Shown: piece after piece, positions 28,681 to 41,844 of the stretch
Layout of the letters: every line of letters begins with the position of its first letter
How positions within the stretch are numbered: position 1 is the first letter of the stretch
Source: Lates calcarifer
Lineage: Eukaryota > Chordata > Actinopteri > Centropomidae
Direction: 5' to 3'
Assembly (NCBI RefSeq): GCF_001640805.2
Contig: NC_066838.1
Coordinates: 16,296,763 to 16,360,762 of the forward strand
DNA length: 64,000 nt
The notes under the pieces: model-generated
The model's input: only the letters and a program-made list of their open reading frames with translations
Databases searched by the model: none
Told to the model about the DNA's origin: nothing
Program-made: the position numbers and the translations under genes

Positions 28681-30933
28681 GTGCGTTGAGTTTATTCACA
28701 GGGTTGTCATTTTATTTTTACTTTTTCTTAATCTGTTTAAAACTGACAACAAACACACCATCTGCTTTCAATACTGCTTTAGGAGTTACATTTCCCAGTT
28801 TCCAAATGACAAAATGAACACCTGAAAAATAAAGCAACTTAAAATAAATAAATAGATAAATAAACATATTACATATTACTTTATATTACAATTTAAATAT
28901 CTTTCAGAGCTTGAGGCAGAAACAAGAATGTTCCTCTGTCCATATTTTCACAGTTTACAGTCCCCATTGTTGTAGCTGTGCCACTGGTCACAAAGACTGT
29001 AGTTATCTTTTAAGGCTGATAATGTACAGAAGCAGTACAGAATATACAGATCATGTGTAGGCTGCAAATTAACGTATTGATTTGTGTATGTGATGTCAGC
29101 TCCTTGTCTCTGTAGTTGAATTATTTCTGTAAAGAAGTCTGAAACAAGTCTATCCAACATTAGCATCTGACATAATACTAACATATACATTCTGTAACAT
29201 AATTATAATTCTTGTTTAATTTAGTATTTAGTTAGTTAGAATGTTATTTTCTAATTGTAACACTATTCAGTGTGTTATATATAAACAAAAGGGTAGTGTC
29301 ACCACAATAATTTAAAATGCAGAACCCAGTCCTGCTACCCCTTTTAAATTTCTTGCCATGTTTTTGAAATACTTAATCATTAGATGACACCTGTGTGTGA
29401 GTTAATATTTTTTAATGTGGTTAAAAAGGTTTACATCTATAATGTTAGTATATACTGTAGCAAAACAGACCTGTATTTTGAATTTATATGATATCAGAGA
29501 AATAGAATGTTAAGTTTATTTTTTGTGTCCAGCTGTTTTAATTGACACTAATGCTGATTAACTAATTTCTCTTTTAGACCTTCACTGGCCCGTATGTGTA
29601 CCATCTGCAGTCTGCCATTCCTGATGCTGAACTCCGATCTCTAATGCGCACCATTGGCTACGCCTGTGACCATGATTCGCAGTTCCATTTGCAGGAACAC
29701 CCAGGAGGCGCAAATCATTTCCGCCAGTTGGCGTTCGAGCTCTTCTTGGCCCAGGCAGAGTGTCGTCTTCTGGGAGAGGTAGTGGCTCTGGCCCGTGGTT
29801 CAGCGTCAGAGCTGGAGGCCCTGGAACTCCGTAGAGGGTGCAGAGATGATGCAGCTGGCTGTGCTGAGGCACTCCGCAGGCGCGACAGCCTCGGGGCAGA
29901 TATGGCTAGGCTGTCTGTGCGGCCACTGGATATAGAGAGGCCTCATGCACACCACCTGCGGAGAGGAAGCCGACCGTCTAAGTCTGTGGATGTTACAGAT
30001 GGGGCTGGCCATTGGCACGCAGCTGTTAGCAAGCCTGTCTTGAAGGCCTCATTGAGCCTGAGGAAGGAGCCTCTGTTTGTGGATGCAGAGGAGGATATGA
30101 AGGATGAGATCATCAGGCCCAGCACCTCAGCGTCTCTCTTCTCTGTGGTTGCTCCACCTTCCTATAGCCCTGTTGCAGATTTCTTCCCAATTCAGTCACC
30201 TCCCCCGGCTGATGCTTACACGTCCTACCACCTGTCCTCTTTGGATGAGATTGACTTGTACACTGAGAGGGGTGGCGCTGGGACGGGAGGAAGGCAGACC
30301 CCCTCTCGACCTCCATCCAGAGAGCCTCGTGAGGCAAGGGATGGGTGGCTGCTCAAAGCTCACGGTAGTGTGAAGTGTCAGGGCTGTGGGCTGGGCTGCT
30401 CAACTATGGCTTCCTGCCAGAGGTGTGACATGATCCTCTGTGCTGCCTGTCATGATGTGGACCCCTCCCCTTGTTGTGGCCTCCAGGACTACCACCCCAA
30501 ATCGCCACGACCCCTTGATGGATACATCCCCGTCAAGGAGAAGTTGTCTGTCTACTCCAATACTCACTCCCACTCCCATCTCCACCCCCATCCCCTCACA
30601 CTGACTCACTCACACTCTCACCCCCATCCTCACCCCCAGATGATGGAAAAACCCCTCATGTCCACTAAGCTGTTTCCAAGCAAGTCTGTTGCCTTGACGA
30701 CGCCAAAGGGAGGCAGCAGTGAGCGAATGAGCATGGGGGGATCGCGGTGCGGGTTTTGCAACAAGCCAGGTGCATCACATACCTGTGTGAACTGCTCAAA
30801 GGTGTCATGTGACTCATGCATGGGCTTGTATGCAAAGGATATGTGCACGCGAAAGAATCCCCAGCACAGCTTTGTACCCAACCATCAGCTCAATTTCAAA
30901 TCTGGCACCATATCTCACCTGGTGTACCGATGA
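28330..30933 (+). CDS. spata2: SPATA2, CYLD-HOIP adaptor protein (2 coding exons)
   Basis: Spermatogenesis-associated protein 2: 568 residues from exons 28330-28680 and 29578-30933; the human protein is 520. In mammals it bridges the deubiquitinase CYLD (through an N-terminal PUB domain) to the HOIP subunit of LUBAC, and so tunes TNF-receptor NF-kB and death signalling. Seen here: a PUB-type N-terminus (about 1-240); the family block LKASLSLRKEP (272-282) with DEIIRPS just after; the PUB-interacting motif DEIDLYTE (340-347, Tyr345); a Cys cluster at 384-417; a second zinc-binding cluster (C508, C511, C520, C523, C528, C531, C540); and the invariant C-terminal HLVYR. A His-rich insert (447-470) probably accounts for part of the extra length. 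The start codon has A at -3 and G at +4. Divergent from rnf114. Confidence 0.97.
29578..30933 (+). CDS. spata2: spata2 coding exon 2 (rest of PUB, PIM and zinc fingers)
   Basis: The acceptor CTCTTTTAG ends at 29577. The exon gives residues 118-568 and a TGA stop. It begins TFTGPYVYHL, the family equivalent of the human segment after the same junction. The PIM is at 30244-30267 and the His-rich stretch at 30565-30636. The frame is open throughout with no damage. Confidence 0.96.
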   Translation, partial: TFTGPYVYHLQSAIPDAELRSLMRTIGYACDHDSQFHLQEHPGGANHFRQLAFELFLAQAECRLLGEVVALARGSASELEALELRRGCRDDAAGCAEALRRRDSLGADMARLSVRPLDIERPHAHHLRRGSRPSKSVDVTDGAGHWHAAVSKPVLKASLSLRKEPLFVDAEEDMKDEIIRPSTSASLFSVVAPPSYSPVADFFPIQSPPPADAYTSYHLSSLDEIDLYTERGGAGTGGRQTPSRPPSREPREARDGWLLKAHGSVKCQGCGLGCSTMASCQRCDMILCAACHDVDPSPCCGLQDYHPKSPRPLDGYIPVKEKLSVYSNTHSHSHLHPHPLTLTHSHSHPHPHPQMMEKPLMSTKLFPSKSVALTTPKGGSSERMSMGGSRCGFCNKPGASHTCVNCSKVSCDSCMGLYAKDMCTRKNPQHSFVPNHQLNFKSGTISHLVYR

Positions 30934-31390
30934 ATCAGGCAGACAAAATATTTTGTTTCTCCCCCTCCGGCCCCTTAACCCACAGCGTAGTCTTGCACTA
31001 TTGCTTTAGCTCTGTTCCCACTCAAAAGGGAAGATAGTGAATGAGTTGTTTATCTGATGGTCTTTTTGCTCTCTCTAACACTCTCTTGAACTTTGTACAT
31101 TTTCTCTGTCAGTAGGACCCTGGAATGCACATGCCACAGAGAGCCATATCGTGTGCCCATCTCTCTGCCTTGTACAAGTTCAGGCCTTTTATCTATTTCT
31201 TCCTCCTTTTACCTTGCTACCTGCTCTTGAGTAGTCATGTGATGTTGTAGCGCTTCCCAAATTCCTCAAATTTTGTCCTCCTCAAAAAGGGAAACTAGAG
31301 AAAAGAGAGTTTAATTCCTTCTCATCTTGAATGAATTCCGTCCAAATGAACATATATACTTTGCCTAACTTCTCAGCTAAAAATTCCTCT

Positions 31391-31391
31391 A

Positions 31392-31424
<33 letters not shown>

Positions 31425-31455
31425 CAGTATATATATATGTGAGTGTGTGTGTGTG

Positions 31456-31508
<53 letters not shown>
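31391..31508. repeat. compound (AT)n-(GT)n microsatellite
   Basis: An AT tract (31391-31439) is followed by GAG-interrupted GT repeats (31441-31508). It sits about 460 bases after the spata2 stop, inside its likely 3' UTR. Confidence 0.95.
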
Positions 31509-31511
<3 letters not shown>

Positions 31512-33203
31512 AAAGACCTCTGAGCTTGCATTGTGACAAAGGGGATCTTTTTAAACTTGAAAATAGTAGGGAAAACAGAGAAAACATACACTGGAAGTCA
31601 ATAAGTCAATAGTATATATTTTTAATCTCTATTCTCTAGAACAATGTGAGACTGTTAAATGGGCATGAGGTCTGGCATTGGGATATTTGGGGTATAAACT
31701 TATGTCTGTGGGTGTGGGGTGGGAGATATCGCAAAGGGACATATTGAGACAATGGTCAGATGCCATATATTCTATTTAAAAGATTATGCCTTGTAAATTA
31801 ACCCTCAATTGTTTCTGGTTATATGACTAAGGTGGAAATGCTGCTGTTGACTTGAGACGTTGAAGATTTGTGGTGTTGACTTCTTTCTGGTAAATAGCCT
31901 GTTGAGTTGTGTCAGTTCCAAGCCCCCTACCCTCCTTTCATTACACTCCTCCAGCCTCCATGGTCCATGATGTTGTAGTGCCCCCTTACCAGAACAGTGG
32001 TTCCCTGTCAGTCTCAGGTGGGGTCACAGGAAGTCTCACGCTGGGCCACAAATCAAGTGATTGCGGTTCTTTGATAGTGTGTGAGCCTATTGATTGGTTT
32101 TAGACAGTATGAAAGTGTATACTCTTGACACGGTTTCTGTCTACCTCAAATGGCTTCAGCTTATACACCCAGTTTGACACTGTGGTTTCAAACTAGCCCT
32201 AAAAGCCTATGAAACACTGTATTTATTCCATCATTTTTCTCTAATTTGCCAGTCATGTTTTGGCTGAATGGAAAACATCTCCTCTTAAAATCAACTGATT
32301 CAGTCACTTTTAAAGGTTAGCAGAGGTTTTTTTTATTTTGTGAGATAATCCTGGGATTTGTCTTCTGAACAACATAACACAGGATTTTCTGTTTTGTAGC
32401 TGGTTACAGTTTTTCTATATACAGAGGGTGGACATAAAAACATGAACACTTGTAAATTATAACTAAGCGATAGCCCTATAACAAATACTATATTCAATAT
32501 GACCTTCAGAAAGATGCTGGAGTTTCATTGTAATTTCTGTGCCTGTGTTTTGTGTTGGTGGCGTACTTAATTGCAAAGTACTGTAAATCATTTACTTATT
32601 CTACAGACAAAATGACAGCAACAGCTTACAATATCTTGCAATTAAGTACAATAGACTTTAGGCTCAAAAATGACAAGTAAGTGATGTTGAATTGATGCCT
32701 CTTTTCCACTGTATTTAAAAACTATTATTATTTCATCTTCACAAAGATAGGATTTGTCAAACGGCTATTGTACTATATTTTACAGGGACTCATGTTGTTG
32801 CGTCCACTTACTTGTAAAACAAATTGATTCCAAGTGTGCAATAAGTTTTGTGCTGAATTTCCAAGGTTGTTAGGTTTACAATGTGCTGAGTTATTTTTCT
32901 GATTTTAAGAACCAGAAAATCCCTCTCTTAGACCCCTGATTTGGGACTTATTTGGTTAGCATGAGTTTCCTCAAGCAAGTCACTGCCATTTGCTGTGGAA
33001 AGTTCATTCAAATAATTTATTAGTGTACTTAAGGGTTGGGGTCATCACAGATAAACAAACTCTGCTAGCATTTAAAACTGAGTGTCATAAATTTAGAGGG
33101 TACTTTTTGTAATTAGGCTTTGATTCTTTATGTAAAAGGAGAACTGATACAGCATGATGCAGTTGATAGCTAGCAAGGGCTACTTTCAAATCACATTTTG
33201 TTT

Positions 33204-33223
33204 AAAAAAAAAAAAAAAAAAAA
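33204..33223. repeat. A20 homopolymer
   Basis: Twenty consecutive A, in the presumed spata2 3' UTR. Confidence 0.9.
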
Positions 33224-34923
33224 GTCTGGGTTATTTTGACAGACTCTTTAGGCTACCGTAGCCTTTATGTTCTGTCAGGAGTAACCTTTAAATGCCTTAA
33301 GCTCATTCAACTGTCCTGTATTTTAAGTTTTTGGTGTTGTCATTTACGTTGCTCTGTGTTTTACCAGCCTGTAGATTAAACATTAACATGGTTTTGTCAG
33401 GCTATATGAATTAAATACGTAGCCTGTTCTATGAGAGCTAAGGAGAAAGAGAAAGAGTAACTGAAAAATACACACTTGTATGGATTAATTACTGCACAGT
33501 AGGGTTTCTAAGACAGAGCATAATGAACAAGGTATATTATCAGAATTATGCAGCAAATCACACATTGTAGACCAATATATATACTACAGGGGCTTACAGG
33601 GGTTAATGTCTGTAATTATAACCATATTTTGCTTGGAAGTCAAATTTAATATATTTTCCTTTACTTACAGATATTACCAAACACGCATTTGGTTGCAGGG
33701 AATGAGGTCTGATCTCATACTTACGTTGATTCCTTCCCTTTAAAACTAAGTTTTGTGTTTTTTGTCTTTATCATTTTATACCACGTGAAGAAGGGAAGTT
33801 TTGATACCATTTGGATGTAGCTTAAGGGTTCTTTGAAGGATGTTCTTGATTCAACATTAGCTAACTTGGGTATCACAAAAGTCTCGAGTGACCTTAGGGG
33901 AGGTGTGCAATTGTTTTTGTTTTCATCTAATGAAGCCTTTCTAGATAGTTTGAATATTTATCATAGATATATTTTCAGTTGCTCGAATCTGTTCATTGCA
34001 AATCATACCAGCAACAAAGACGACTTTCAGAAGTATTGAGCCATCTTGCAAGAGCGATCATATTGCCAAATGAAGAACAAATATCTTATTGAAGTAGAAA
34101 ACAGAATCCTGTGGCTCGCCTGGATGTACAGTTAATGTAACATAAATCTGTGGTTTTGCTAAAGCTTAGCCTTGTGTCTGTAGATGTTGGCCTTTTTAAG
34201 AAGACTAGAAAGAAAAAAATCAACATAGATACCTACCCGCACACCATGGGATGTGGATTTGACTCGGATCAGTGGACTGATAAATTGTATAGGTCACTAC
34301 AAAGGGCTAAACAGTCTTCAGGGCTGCTGCTAAGTTTGTGGGCACTGTTTTAATCTTTTAGTGAACAACTGACTTGTCATAGGTAAATATCTAATGTGGA
34401 GCTTACTTTACATTCATCCGTGGAGATGAATAACCGATGTTGGAAAAACAAAAGAGCTATTTTTATTTTGTGTCATGGAATACATTGAGCCATTTGAACA
34501 TGATTGGTTTAACCCACACCAGACACACTCAAGTCATTGTGGAAGTCAATACTCCCTTTACCTCTTTGTGTGGTTATCTTACTGATATTAACAGTGGTGG
34601 TGTAGTTAGGCAGCCCCTTTACCATTCCCTGTTTCCCAAACCCTCTCTTGGCATGCTCTGTACAAGGCCCAAACCCATACCTCTTCTCCCTCAATCCTAC
34701 ATGTACCCTCACCCATTTTCTCCCCTCTCTCCTTCCCCCCCTTCCACCTTGGCACTGAGGATCATTGCACAATGTCTATGTGAAGGGGTATGGACCTTAC
34801 GATCAATATGTGGGCATACATGGGGATGGAAAGGGAAAATAGCCAAAATTGTTAATTGGTGAAAAAAATCTATAAATATATATATATTGAAACGTAAATG
34901 AGATTTTATAAAATAATTTAAAG

Positions 34924-34929
34924 AATAAA
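34924..34929 (+). terminator. candidate poly(A) signal for spata2
   Basis: AATAAA with a downstream TTTTGCCTTTTCTGAGTTTG stretch as a possible GU/U-rich element. Confidence 0.45.
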
Positions 34930-35870
34930 ATTCTGAAAAAAAAAACTTTTGCCTTTTCTGAGTTTGTGAATGACTGAAACTTTGTATGATTAAGTTGTTT
35001 TTGTTTGTTTGTTTGTTTAGTGTTTTGTCATCTTCTAAATTTTCTCTCCATCCATTTTATTTAGCGACCTGTTAGATATACAAAGGTGGGATGTTTGCAC
35101 ATGCATAGGCGCCATGACAATTTACTGCTGTTCCCCATCTCCACTGACGATTTACATTTTGTATTTACATACATTTTCTGCCCTTGACAGTAACATTATT
35201 TGTTCACTTCCTGTCAGTTTAGTGTTTGAACTAACATCCACCTCCTAACTTCCTTCACTTTGTATATCCCTGTTTACTCCCTCTCTTGGTTCCTATATAC
35301 TAGCTTTGTAGGCTGCACAGCTTTTTCCCTATATGACCAGCAGATGGTGATAAATACCCACAATAACTGAAGCTGCATAACATCCACCACTCCTGTTGAG
35401 GAAAAAAATACTTTTTAACTTAATGTATATCATATATATCAAGTGATACTTTATTGCACGTGATACCTTAGCTTGGTCTATGAGCATCCCTATGGGTATG
35501 CAGCAAAATTAGTTTGAATGAATACTGTACACACATATTAAAAGTAGTCTGATATTTCACCATTTCCATCATTATAGAGAGTCAACCACAGAGTAGAAGC
35601 AGCCCCTTTTCTCTGCATGCCATGCCCCTCTGTTTTTGACACCAGCTGTAGTATGACATGGTGTACTAAAATAGTTGTGTGTGAAAGCAAAACTTTTGTA
35701 TGCATAACAAGGCAACATTAGTCAATGGAGAAAAGAGCAAATGTAATAGTGTGCTGTCAAAACATTTCTGTGTTCAAGTTAAAATAAGCCAAGTCACTCA
35801 TTATGCCTGATATGCTCTCTTTTACTTCTGTTAAGAGGGGACAAGATGTCTAGACATGACCTTTTATAGC

Positions 35871-35876
35871 AATAAA
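35871..35876 (+). terminator. alternative distal poly(A) signal for spata2
   Basis: AATAAA followed by GTCCTGTGTTAGGTTGTTTG, a GT-rich stretch. It could end a longer spata2 transcript. Confidence 0.35.
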
Positions 35877-35899
35877 GCAGGACAACTTCTGCACTTACA

Positions 35900-38800
35900 G
35901 AGGTCCTGTGTTAGGTTGTTTGTTTATCAGTATTTTCAGCTCAAATGGAGAATGACAAACTATTTAAACAAATACTGTGCGGATAGATGAAACCAAATAA
36001 GAAAGCAGTAATCTGACACTCAGAGCTTGAGTGACATGGAAAAATATCTGTGAGAAACTACTCAAGAAGTAAATACAGAACAATGTGAGTTTTCACACGA
36101 GCAGGATTTATATTACCACCCAACAAACAGTCAAGAAAGTCTTGATTATATACAATCTTTGGCTCTTGTCTTCTCTGAAATTGGTGACTTGTGATGTGTC
36201 AGTGTGACTGTCAGGCAGTAGAGTTCCTGGAGTTCCTCATTTGTACCAATAGAAGCTCAGGTGCAATTCATTTTCATATTTATGGCCATAAGCAGCAAAC
36301 TAAATTTAGCTGTTACCTCAGATTTCACATGGTAAGCTTCATACACTAAGAAGGGATCATTTTGAAATGGACATCTGCTTAGGATAAGCTTGCAGATGTT
36401 TGCTTTGGCTTACAGTTCTTTTATCAAATGAGATCTGGAGTCTGGTGCCCATCACCAGTCTAAATTAGCTTCCATATTGGTTATGATAATTGGATCAGTA
36501 TCTGGATTAGCGCCATTTCCCTACAAACTAATGTTAGATATCAGAGAGCTGTAACTGAGATTATCTGCAAAAGGGGAAAAGCTGAGATGGACATCAGCAA
36601 AACCTCTATGGTGACTGAAATGCCGGGCGAGTGCCAGTCCCTGTGCCCTGCATCATCCTCTCCTCTGGGACATGTCAGAACTGTGCTGACTAAGATAACT
36701 TCACCAGCCTTGAGGGAACTAAAGACACACTGAGTAAAGAACATTACTGTTCAGCAGGAGAGAAAGATAATGAGTGATGGCACACTGCTTAGCCTTTGAA
36801 TATATTCACCAGCAGCAGCAGCAGCATTAACGCCATCTTAGTTAATGGTCTCACTGAAAAGAGACCACCAGAGAAGCAATTACAGCACAGGCACATAGAT
36901 AACTGTTATACCACGAGTGTTTGAATGTGTATTTCACAGTTCAAAATTCATACAATGCTTTAGGTCAAACGTTTTCCCACGTTTGCCTCCACTTTACTTC
37001 TATGTCCTCCATTTATTCAACCATCTCCATAGCAACATTTACCTATAACTGAAGAAAATGGACGGATTTCAAGAAACTGAGATTCCAGCAGCAGAAATGT
37101 CCACGGTTTGCCACTCACAGTAGCTTATCATTAGCAGAGGAAGGTGAGCACAGTATTTAACTGACTACATGTACAATCTGAAAGCATGTGACTCCTAATC
37201 AGGGCGGTAACAGACATGCAGCGCTGTATGTTATGTGTTTATCTGTATTCCACCCACATACAATGACAGTCTTACCTAACACTGCACGTTAGCCCAGTAT
37301 AATTCATACGTTGATGCATACACACCTGTACATTGACTCATACATGCATCTGCGGCAAGAATGAGGTGAGCAGTACCCAAAGACCAGTTCTTAAAGAATG
37401 AAACCAAAGACGTGGGTTTTAGCAGTTCTGCATATTTAGTTTTTTTTTCCCATGATGGTTGAGAAACAAATAAATATATTTTTGCCATTCGATAATGAAA
37501 AGAACATTTATCTTCTATCTTGTACATCAGAGTTAGAGCGTGTTTGATACCCATGTCTCGGCAAATACATGTTCTACACTCACTCCTACACATACTATAT
37601 ACATGCAGAGGCCAGCATTTAACCCATTTACCCATTATCTTGTTAAGATAAATACTACCAGAGGTCTTTGTCCAGTGCCATAAATATTCCCACTACACAA
37701 CTGCCTTAAACTAATGTGTGTTTTTTGATTTATAGTTAAAGGTGTCATTACTGCCTCCTCTCTTTAACTTTGAAACTTCATCACAAGGATGTCCTTGTCA
37801 CTTCAAAGCCTCAATTCATCACCTGTAAGTGAAGTTGTCCTCTATGTTTTTTTGTTTTTGTTTTTTCCAGATATTTAACAGCAGCCACTGACAATGATTA
37901 ACTTTGACAAATTGCAACAAGTGGGAGGCATGTAGCAAGAATGTTCAGTATAGTGTAGTTTGTGATAGGTATGACAATTAAAGTGGCCCCTGAGAACTCG
38001 ATGCACCTCAGCTTAAAGAAGTACAAATAGACAAAACACAAAGCAAACTACTTTGTTTTCCTTTCTTTAAACATTCTGCTTGCGTGAGTGAGATATTATT
38101 CCCGTTAACCTGGAAGCATTTGGTTCTGTTCTTGGAGGTATTTTCTGCATTTGCAGTGTCTTTCAGTATCTGGCTATTTTTTTCTGTTTTTCTGTTTCTT
38201 ATGTCTGTATGGTATGGTTTTGGTTCAGTTTTCTCACTTTACAACAGTTTTTATCAAGATTTTTTCTTTGTTCATGTTTTGTCTATTTGAATGTGTTCTT
38301 TATTTGCAGTGCACTGACCTCTCATGACCACTGTAGATAGTAATACGTGTTTCTGGATGTACAGTTTCCCCTATAGGTTGTTATCCTAATGGAATAGTTA
38401 AATAATAGTTATAGTTGAGTCAGCCAAGAGGAAAATGACAATCAGTATGAACTGCAACACAGTAGACTAAAAATCATTTTACAGAAGTAAAGCTATGGTA
38501 AAGAGATGGACAGAATAATAATGAATCAATTATTTTGTAAACAAGTAAACAAACTCAAGTTAGAACTGCTGATACCTCCTGCCAAACTTTATTGTTACCA
38601 TAAAGTATGTGCTAATATTTTATTATAACTCATGTCCTCATGCTACCTACATACAACCTTGACACTCCTGCACTGCCAGCAGTTAATTGCCTTAAATATG
38701 AGATGCATTCACAACAAGTACACACACTCAAACTATTCACTTGTGTTTTGTTGAAAGGCTAGAGAAAAAAGAAAAATTAAAGCTGCTTTTCAAAGCAGTG

Positions 38801-39920
38801 AATCCCAGCAAACACATCCAGGTCTACAACAAGCCCATTCAGCAACCAGGATAATAAAAATTGAAGGCAGGTTCACCAAGACCTTGAACTGACCCTTAGT
38901 ACAACAAGCAGGCTACTACCAAATGACCTGAGAGGTCAGATCGACTCATATAGCTTTTAAAGATTTCTATCATGAACTATGCAGGAGGGATATTTGGTGC
39001 TTTATAGACAAGTAAGAGAAGTCAAAACTTGGAGGACTAAAGCTAAGCCCACAGTAGCAGTAAAATCCTCAAGTGCCTTTAAACAATTTTTTACTTGTAG
39101 TTGTAGTGAATGTGATAGCTTTAATATCATTTGTTTATCGAACGACGCACGTCATAAAGGTCATCAGATACAAAGAAGTTCTGAGAAATGGTATTCTTGA
39201 CGTCAGTCTCTTTATTGAATGAGACTGTTTTAACCCAGGAAATCAAGTTACTTTGAATCATGCAAACACTGTAATCCAAAACTTGCCTTTTGTTAATTAC
39301 TGATAATTGAAGTGTTAGTGTGCACGTGAATGCTCTCAGTATTTTTTGTCACCACTATCCTTTTTTGCCAGTGCACTGGCCTTCTCTGAGGTCCTTGGAA
39401 AGTTGAATTGTGTCAGCCACTCAGCCTTGGCACTCCTCTTATAAAACTTGGGGCCATTGTTACTGCATCAAAAGGTGTAGCACATCACTCGTTCTGTAAT
39501 AGTTTTCCAACAGAGACACAGTCTTGTTGTGACGTGGTCAGTGACAATGAGTTGTGATGAGTGGGATTCAGCAAACAGCATGAATACTTTTCACCAATAC
39601 CAGTTTACTTTATTCACTCATATTCAATGCATATATACATATTAATGTAAAACATAGACAATCTAACAACAATAAACATCTTATTATTCAAGCATTATTT
39701 CCTTCTTTTGACAATGAAAGGACAACTATAGATAGAATCAAATAAAATTTACTTCTGAGTGTCTGTCATGGACAAATGATCCTTTCTTTCTATATGTATC
39801 CATAGACAATAAATAAGAAAAAGAAGGTCAAATTAAGTGAGGAAAGAAGAATGTCTCAGTGAGACTACAATGAACATGACAGCCCACACATCAAGGAGAA
39901 AAGGCAAATGGAAATATTTT
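35900..39920. other. no recognisable gene
   Basis: AT-rich. 36.4-36.8 kb has higher complexity and a GGATTA core (36504) of the bicoid-type homeodomain class. No exon could be supported. Confidence 0.5.
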
Positions 39921-40131
39921 AAATGGTAAATGGACTGTACTTATATAGCGCTTTTCTAGTCGTATCGACCACTCAAAGCACTTTACACTACACGTCACAT
40001 TCACCCATTCACACAGCGCTTGCACTACTACAAAACGCTCCAGCACATTCACACACATCAGGGGGCAACGTGGGCTTCAGTACCTTCCGATTAGTGGACG
40101 ACCCGCTCTACCTCCTGAGCCACAGCCGCCC
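39921..40131 (+). mobile_element. dispersed teleost repeat (TATATAGCGCTTTTCTAG family)
   Basis: Begins AAATGGTAAATGGACTGTAC and includes TATATAGCGCTTTTCTAGTC and CTCAAAGCACTTTACACTAC. It ends GACCCGCTCTACCTCCTGAG then CCACAGCCGCC. This is a very abundant, non-coding dispersed repeat in fish genomes, recognised from its conserved blocks. Its transposition class is not certain to me. Confidence 0.75.
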
Positions 40132-41755
40132 TGACAGTGTCACTGTGTATAGCTTTATAATAAAGAGCAGTGCTTCTGTATTGTGTAGTGTGAATGTGAC
40201 CATGAGAGGAAACTAGTTATCAGTCTTTGTGGCACCTGAAAAATTATAACAAAATAATTAATGGTGATATATTCATATTGTAAGAGACCAGCAATGTCAG
40301 TTGTACAGTAAAATTTCAGAGAATAGGAATAATAATAGGAAATATAAATTAAATCCGTTGTGTGCTTGATTTTCTTCACACTTCACACACAACTTTCTTG
40401 TGTTTTTATTTTATTTTATGTGTATGGTACTTGCTTAATATGCTTTTCTGTTTATCCTACAGGTTTTCACTCAAACATGGGTCATATAATCTCACCCTCT
40501 TATTATCTATTTAGTTAGTGTGGCAGTAAACCTTGTGCCCAGTCTATTGATTTTTTTCCCATGTCACCATTCTTCTGCTGGGATGTAAAAATAACCCACC
40601 TCCAGTCTTGTTCAGTACAACTCACCACAGTATTTGTGTGCAGGTTAAAAATGAACCTTTGTGTGTGCATGATGAAAACGCAACTTAATGCGCCCCCAAT
40701 AAAATACAGCATGACAGTGTCATACTGCTATTTAACACTGGGATTCAAACTTAGTCTTAGCCTAATACGCTGTCAGACCGACACTTTGACTCATTTTCAA
40801 ATGCACACTAACCCATGAACTTGGGCAGATTGAGAAAATAATCCCTCTGAGACTTCAAGCCTGGTTGACCTAATTTCTAATTTAGCTGGACTCTGCTTAC
40901 CCCACCACTCCCAAGCTAGAGAAATGTTTTTTAACATCATTTGGAGAGAAGAGATTATCTGCTACTTGCATGTATGAGCAGAGTATCTATCTATTCATGT
41001 CTGTCACCCATGAGAGAAACCGTTACTGCATGAAAGGCTATTTACTGAAAGATAAAAATAATAGTAGATTAAAATCAGATTGTAATAGAGTCTTTACAGG
41101 CTGTGTTAGAGTGTTAATCAGAGAAACACAGCTTTTGACAAGGCAGTGACTGCTGAAATGAAATGAAGACTCCTCAGAATGTGTCCTAGGCTTTTCAGTG
41201 AGTGTTAATTGTGTAATTTTAACCTCCATGTGGAATAAATGTTTTTCACTTTATTAGCGTCCTTGTGTTTAGGACTAGATACAATAAGTGGTTGTGGGAA
41301 GTTTGCATTGTTACAGCAGCAGAGTATAGATGAGGGTAGATAAATATTTACATAGAGAAAAAACATTTACATCAGAACAACAATTTACACTGTATTTACA
41401 TTAGGTGTATTATTGCACACATGTAAAACAATGGTGAGAAAAAAGTCACATATGTTACATAGAAATATTTCACATATTACTTTCCATTGTTGTGTGGGCC
41501 TAGTGTGTATTTGGGAACAGTGCTGGTCGCACAGCAGCAGGAAGTAAAGACCTGCGGTATCACTCCTTTCAGCACCGCAGGTGGAGCAGCCAGTTTCTGA
41601 AGGTGCTGCCAAGTGCTGTCAGAGCCTCATGCAGCAACATAACCACCTGAGCAAAAACTGATGCCTCAAAACAGTTTTTCTGTGGAAAAAATCTATTCTG
41701 CAGAGCAGAAAAAAAAGACAAATTATCAATTTATGCTGTAGAGACAAAAACATGC

Positions 41756-41781
41756 AGAGAGAGAGAGAGAGAGAGAGAGAA
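41756..41781. repeat. (GA)n microsatellite
   Basis: Thirteen AG units. Confidence 0.95.
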
Positions 41782-41811
41782 ACAGCAAACAGGCAGTCTC
41801 AGCCATCTTTT

Positions 41812-41844
41812 CTTCATCATTCTTGTTGGCACATTGATCTCTCT
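41812..41844 (+). repeat. 33-bp direct repeat, copy 1
   Basis: Matches 43397-43429 at 31 of 33 positions (core TGGCACATTGATCTCTCT). The larger unit, if any, is not clear. Confidence 0.6.

Larger units (their letters stand above)
30934..34945 (+). other. spata2: probable long 3' UTR of spata2
   Basis: No coding frame follows the stop. The first good plus-strand AATAAA (34924-34929) is followed by a T/GT-rich stretch, suggesting a 3' UTR of about 4 kb. An alternative end near 35.89 kb uses AATAAA at 35871. The interval contains the AT/GT microsatellite (31391-31508) and an A20 run (33204-33223). Length is inferred. Confidence 0.45.

Noticed and set aside
29596..29598. Possible separate start for the large spata2 exon
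   Set aside because: The codon is GTG and lies inside the exon; the acceptor at 29577 and homology show the frame continues from 28680.
37276..37635. 119-codon open frame on the minus strand
   Set aside because: Cys-containing but no known pattern, no neighbouring exons and AT-rich non-coding context.
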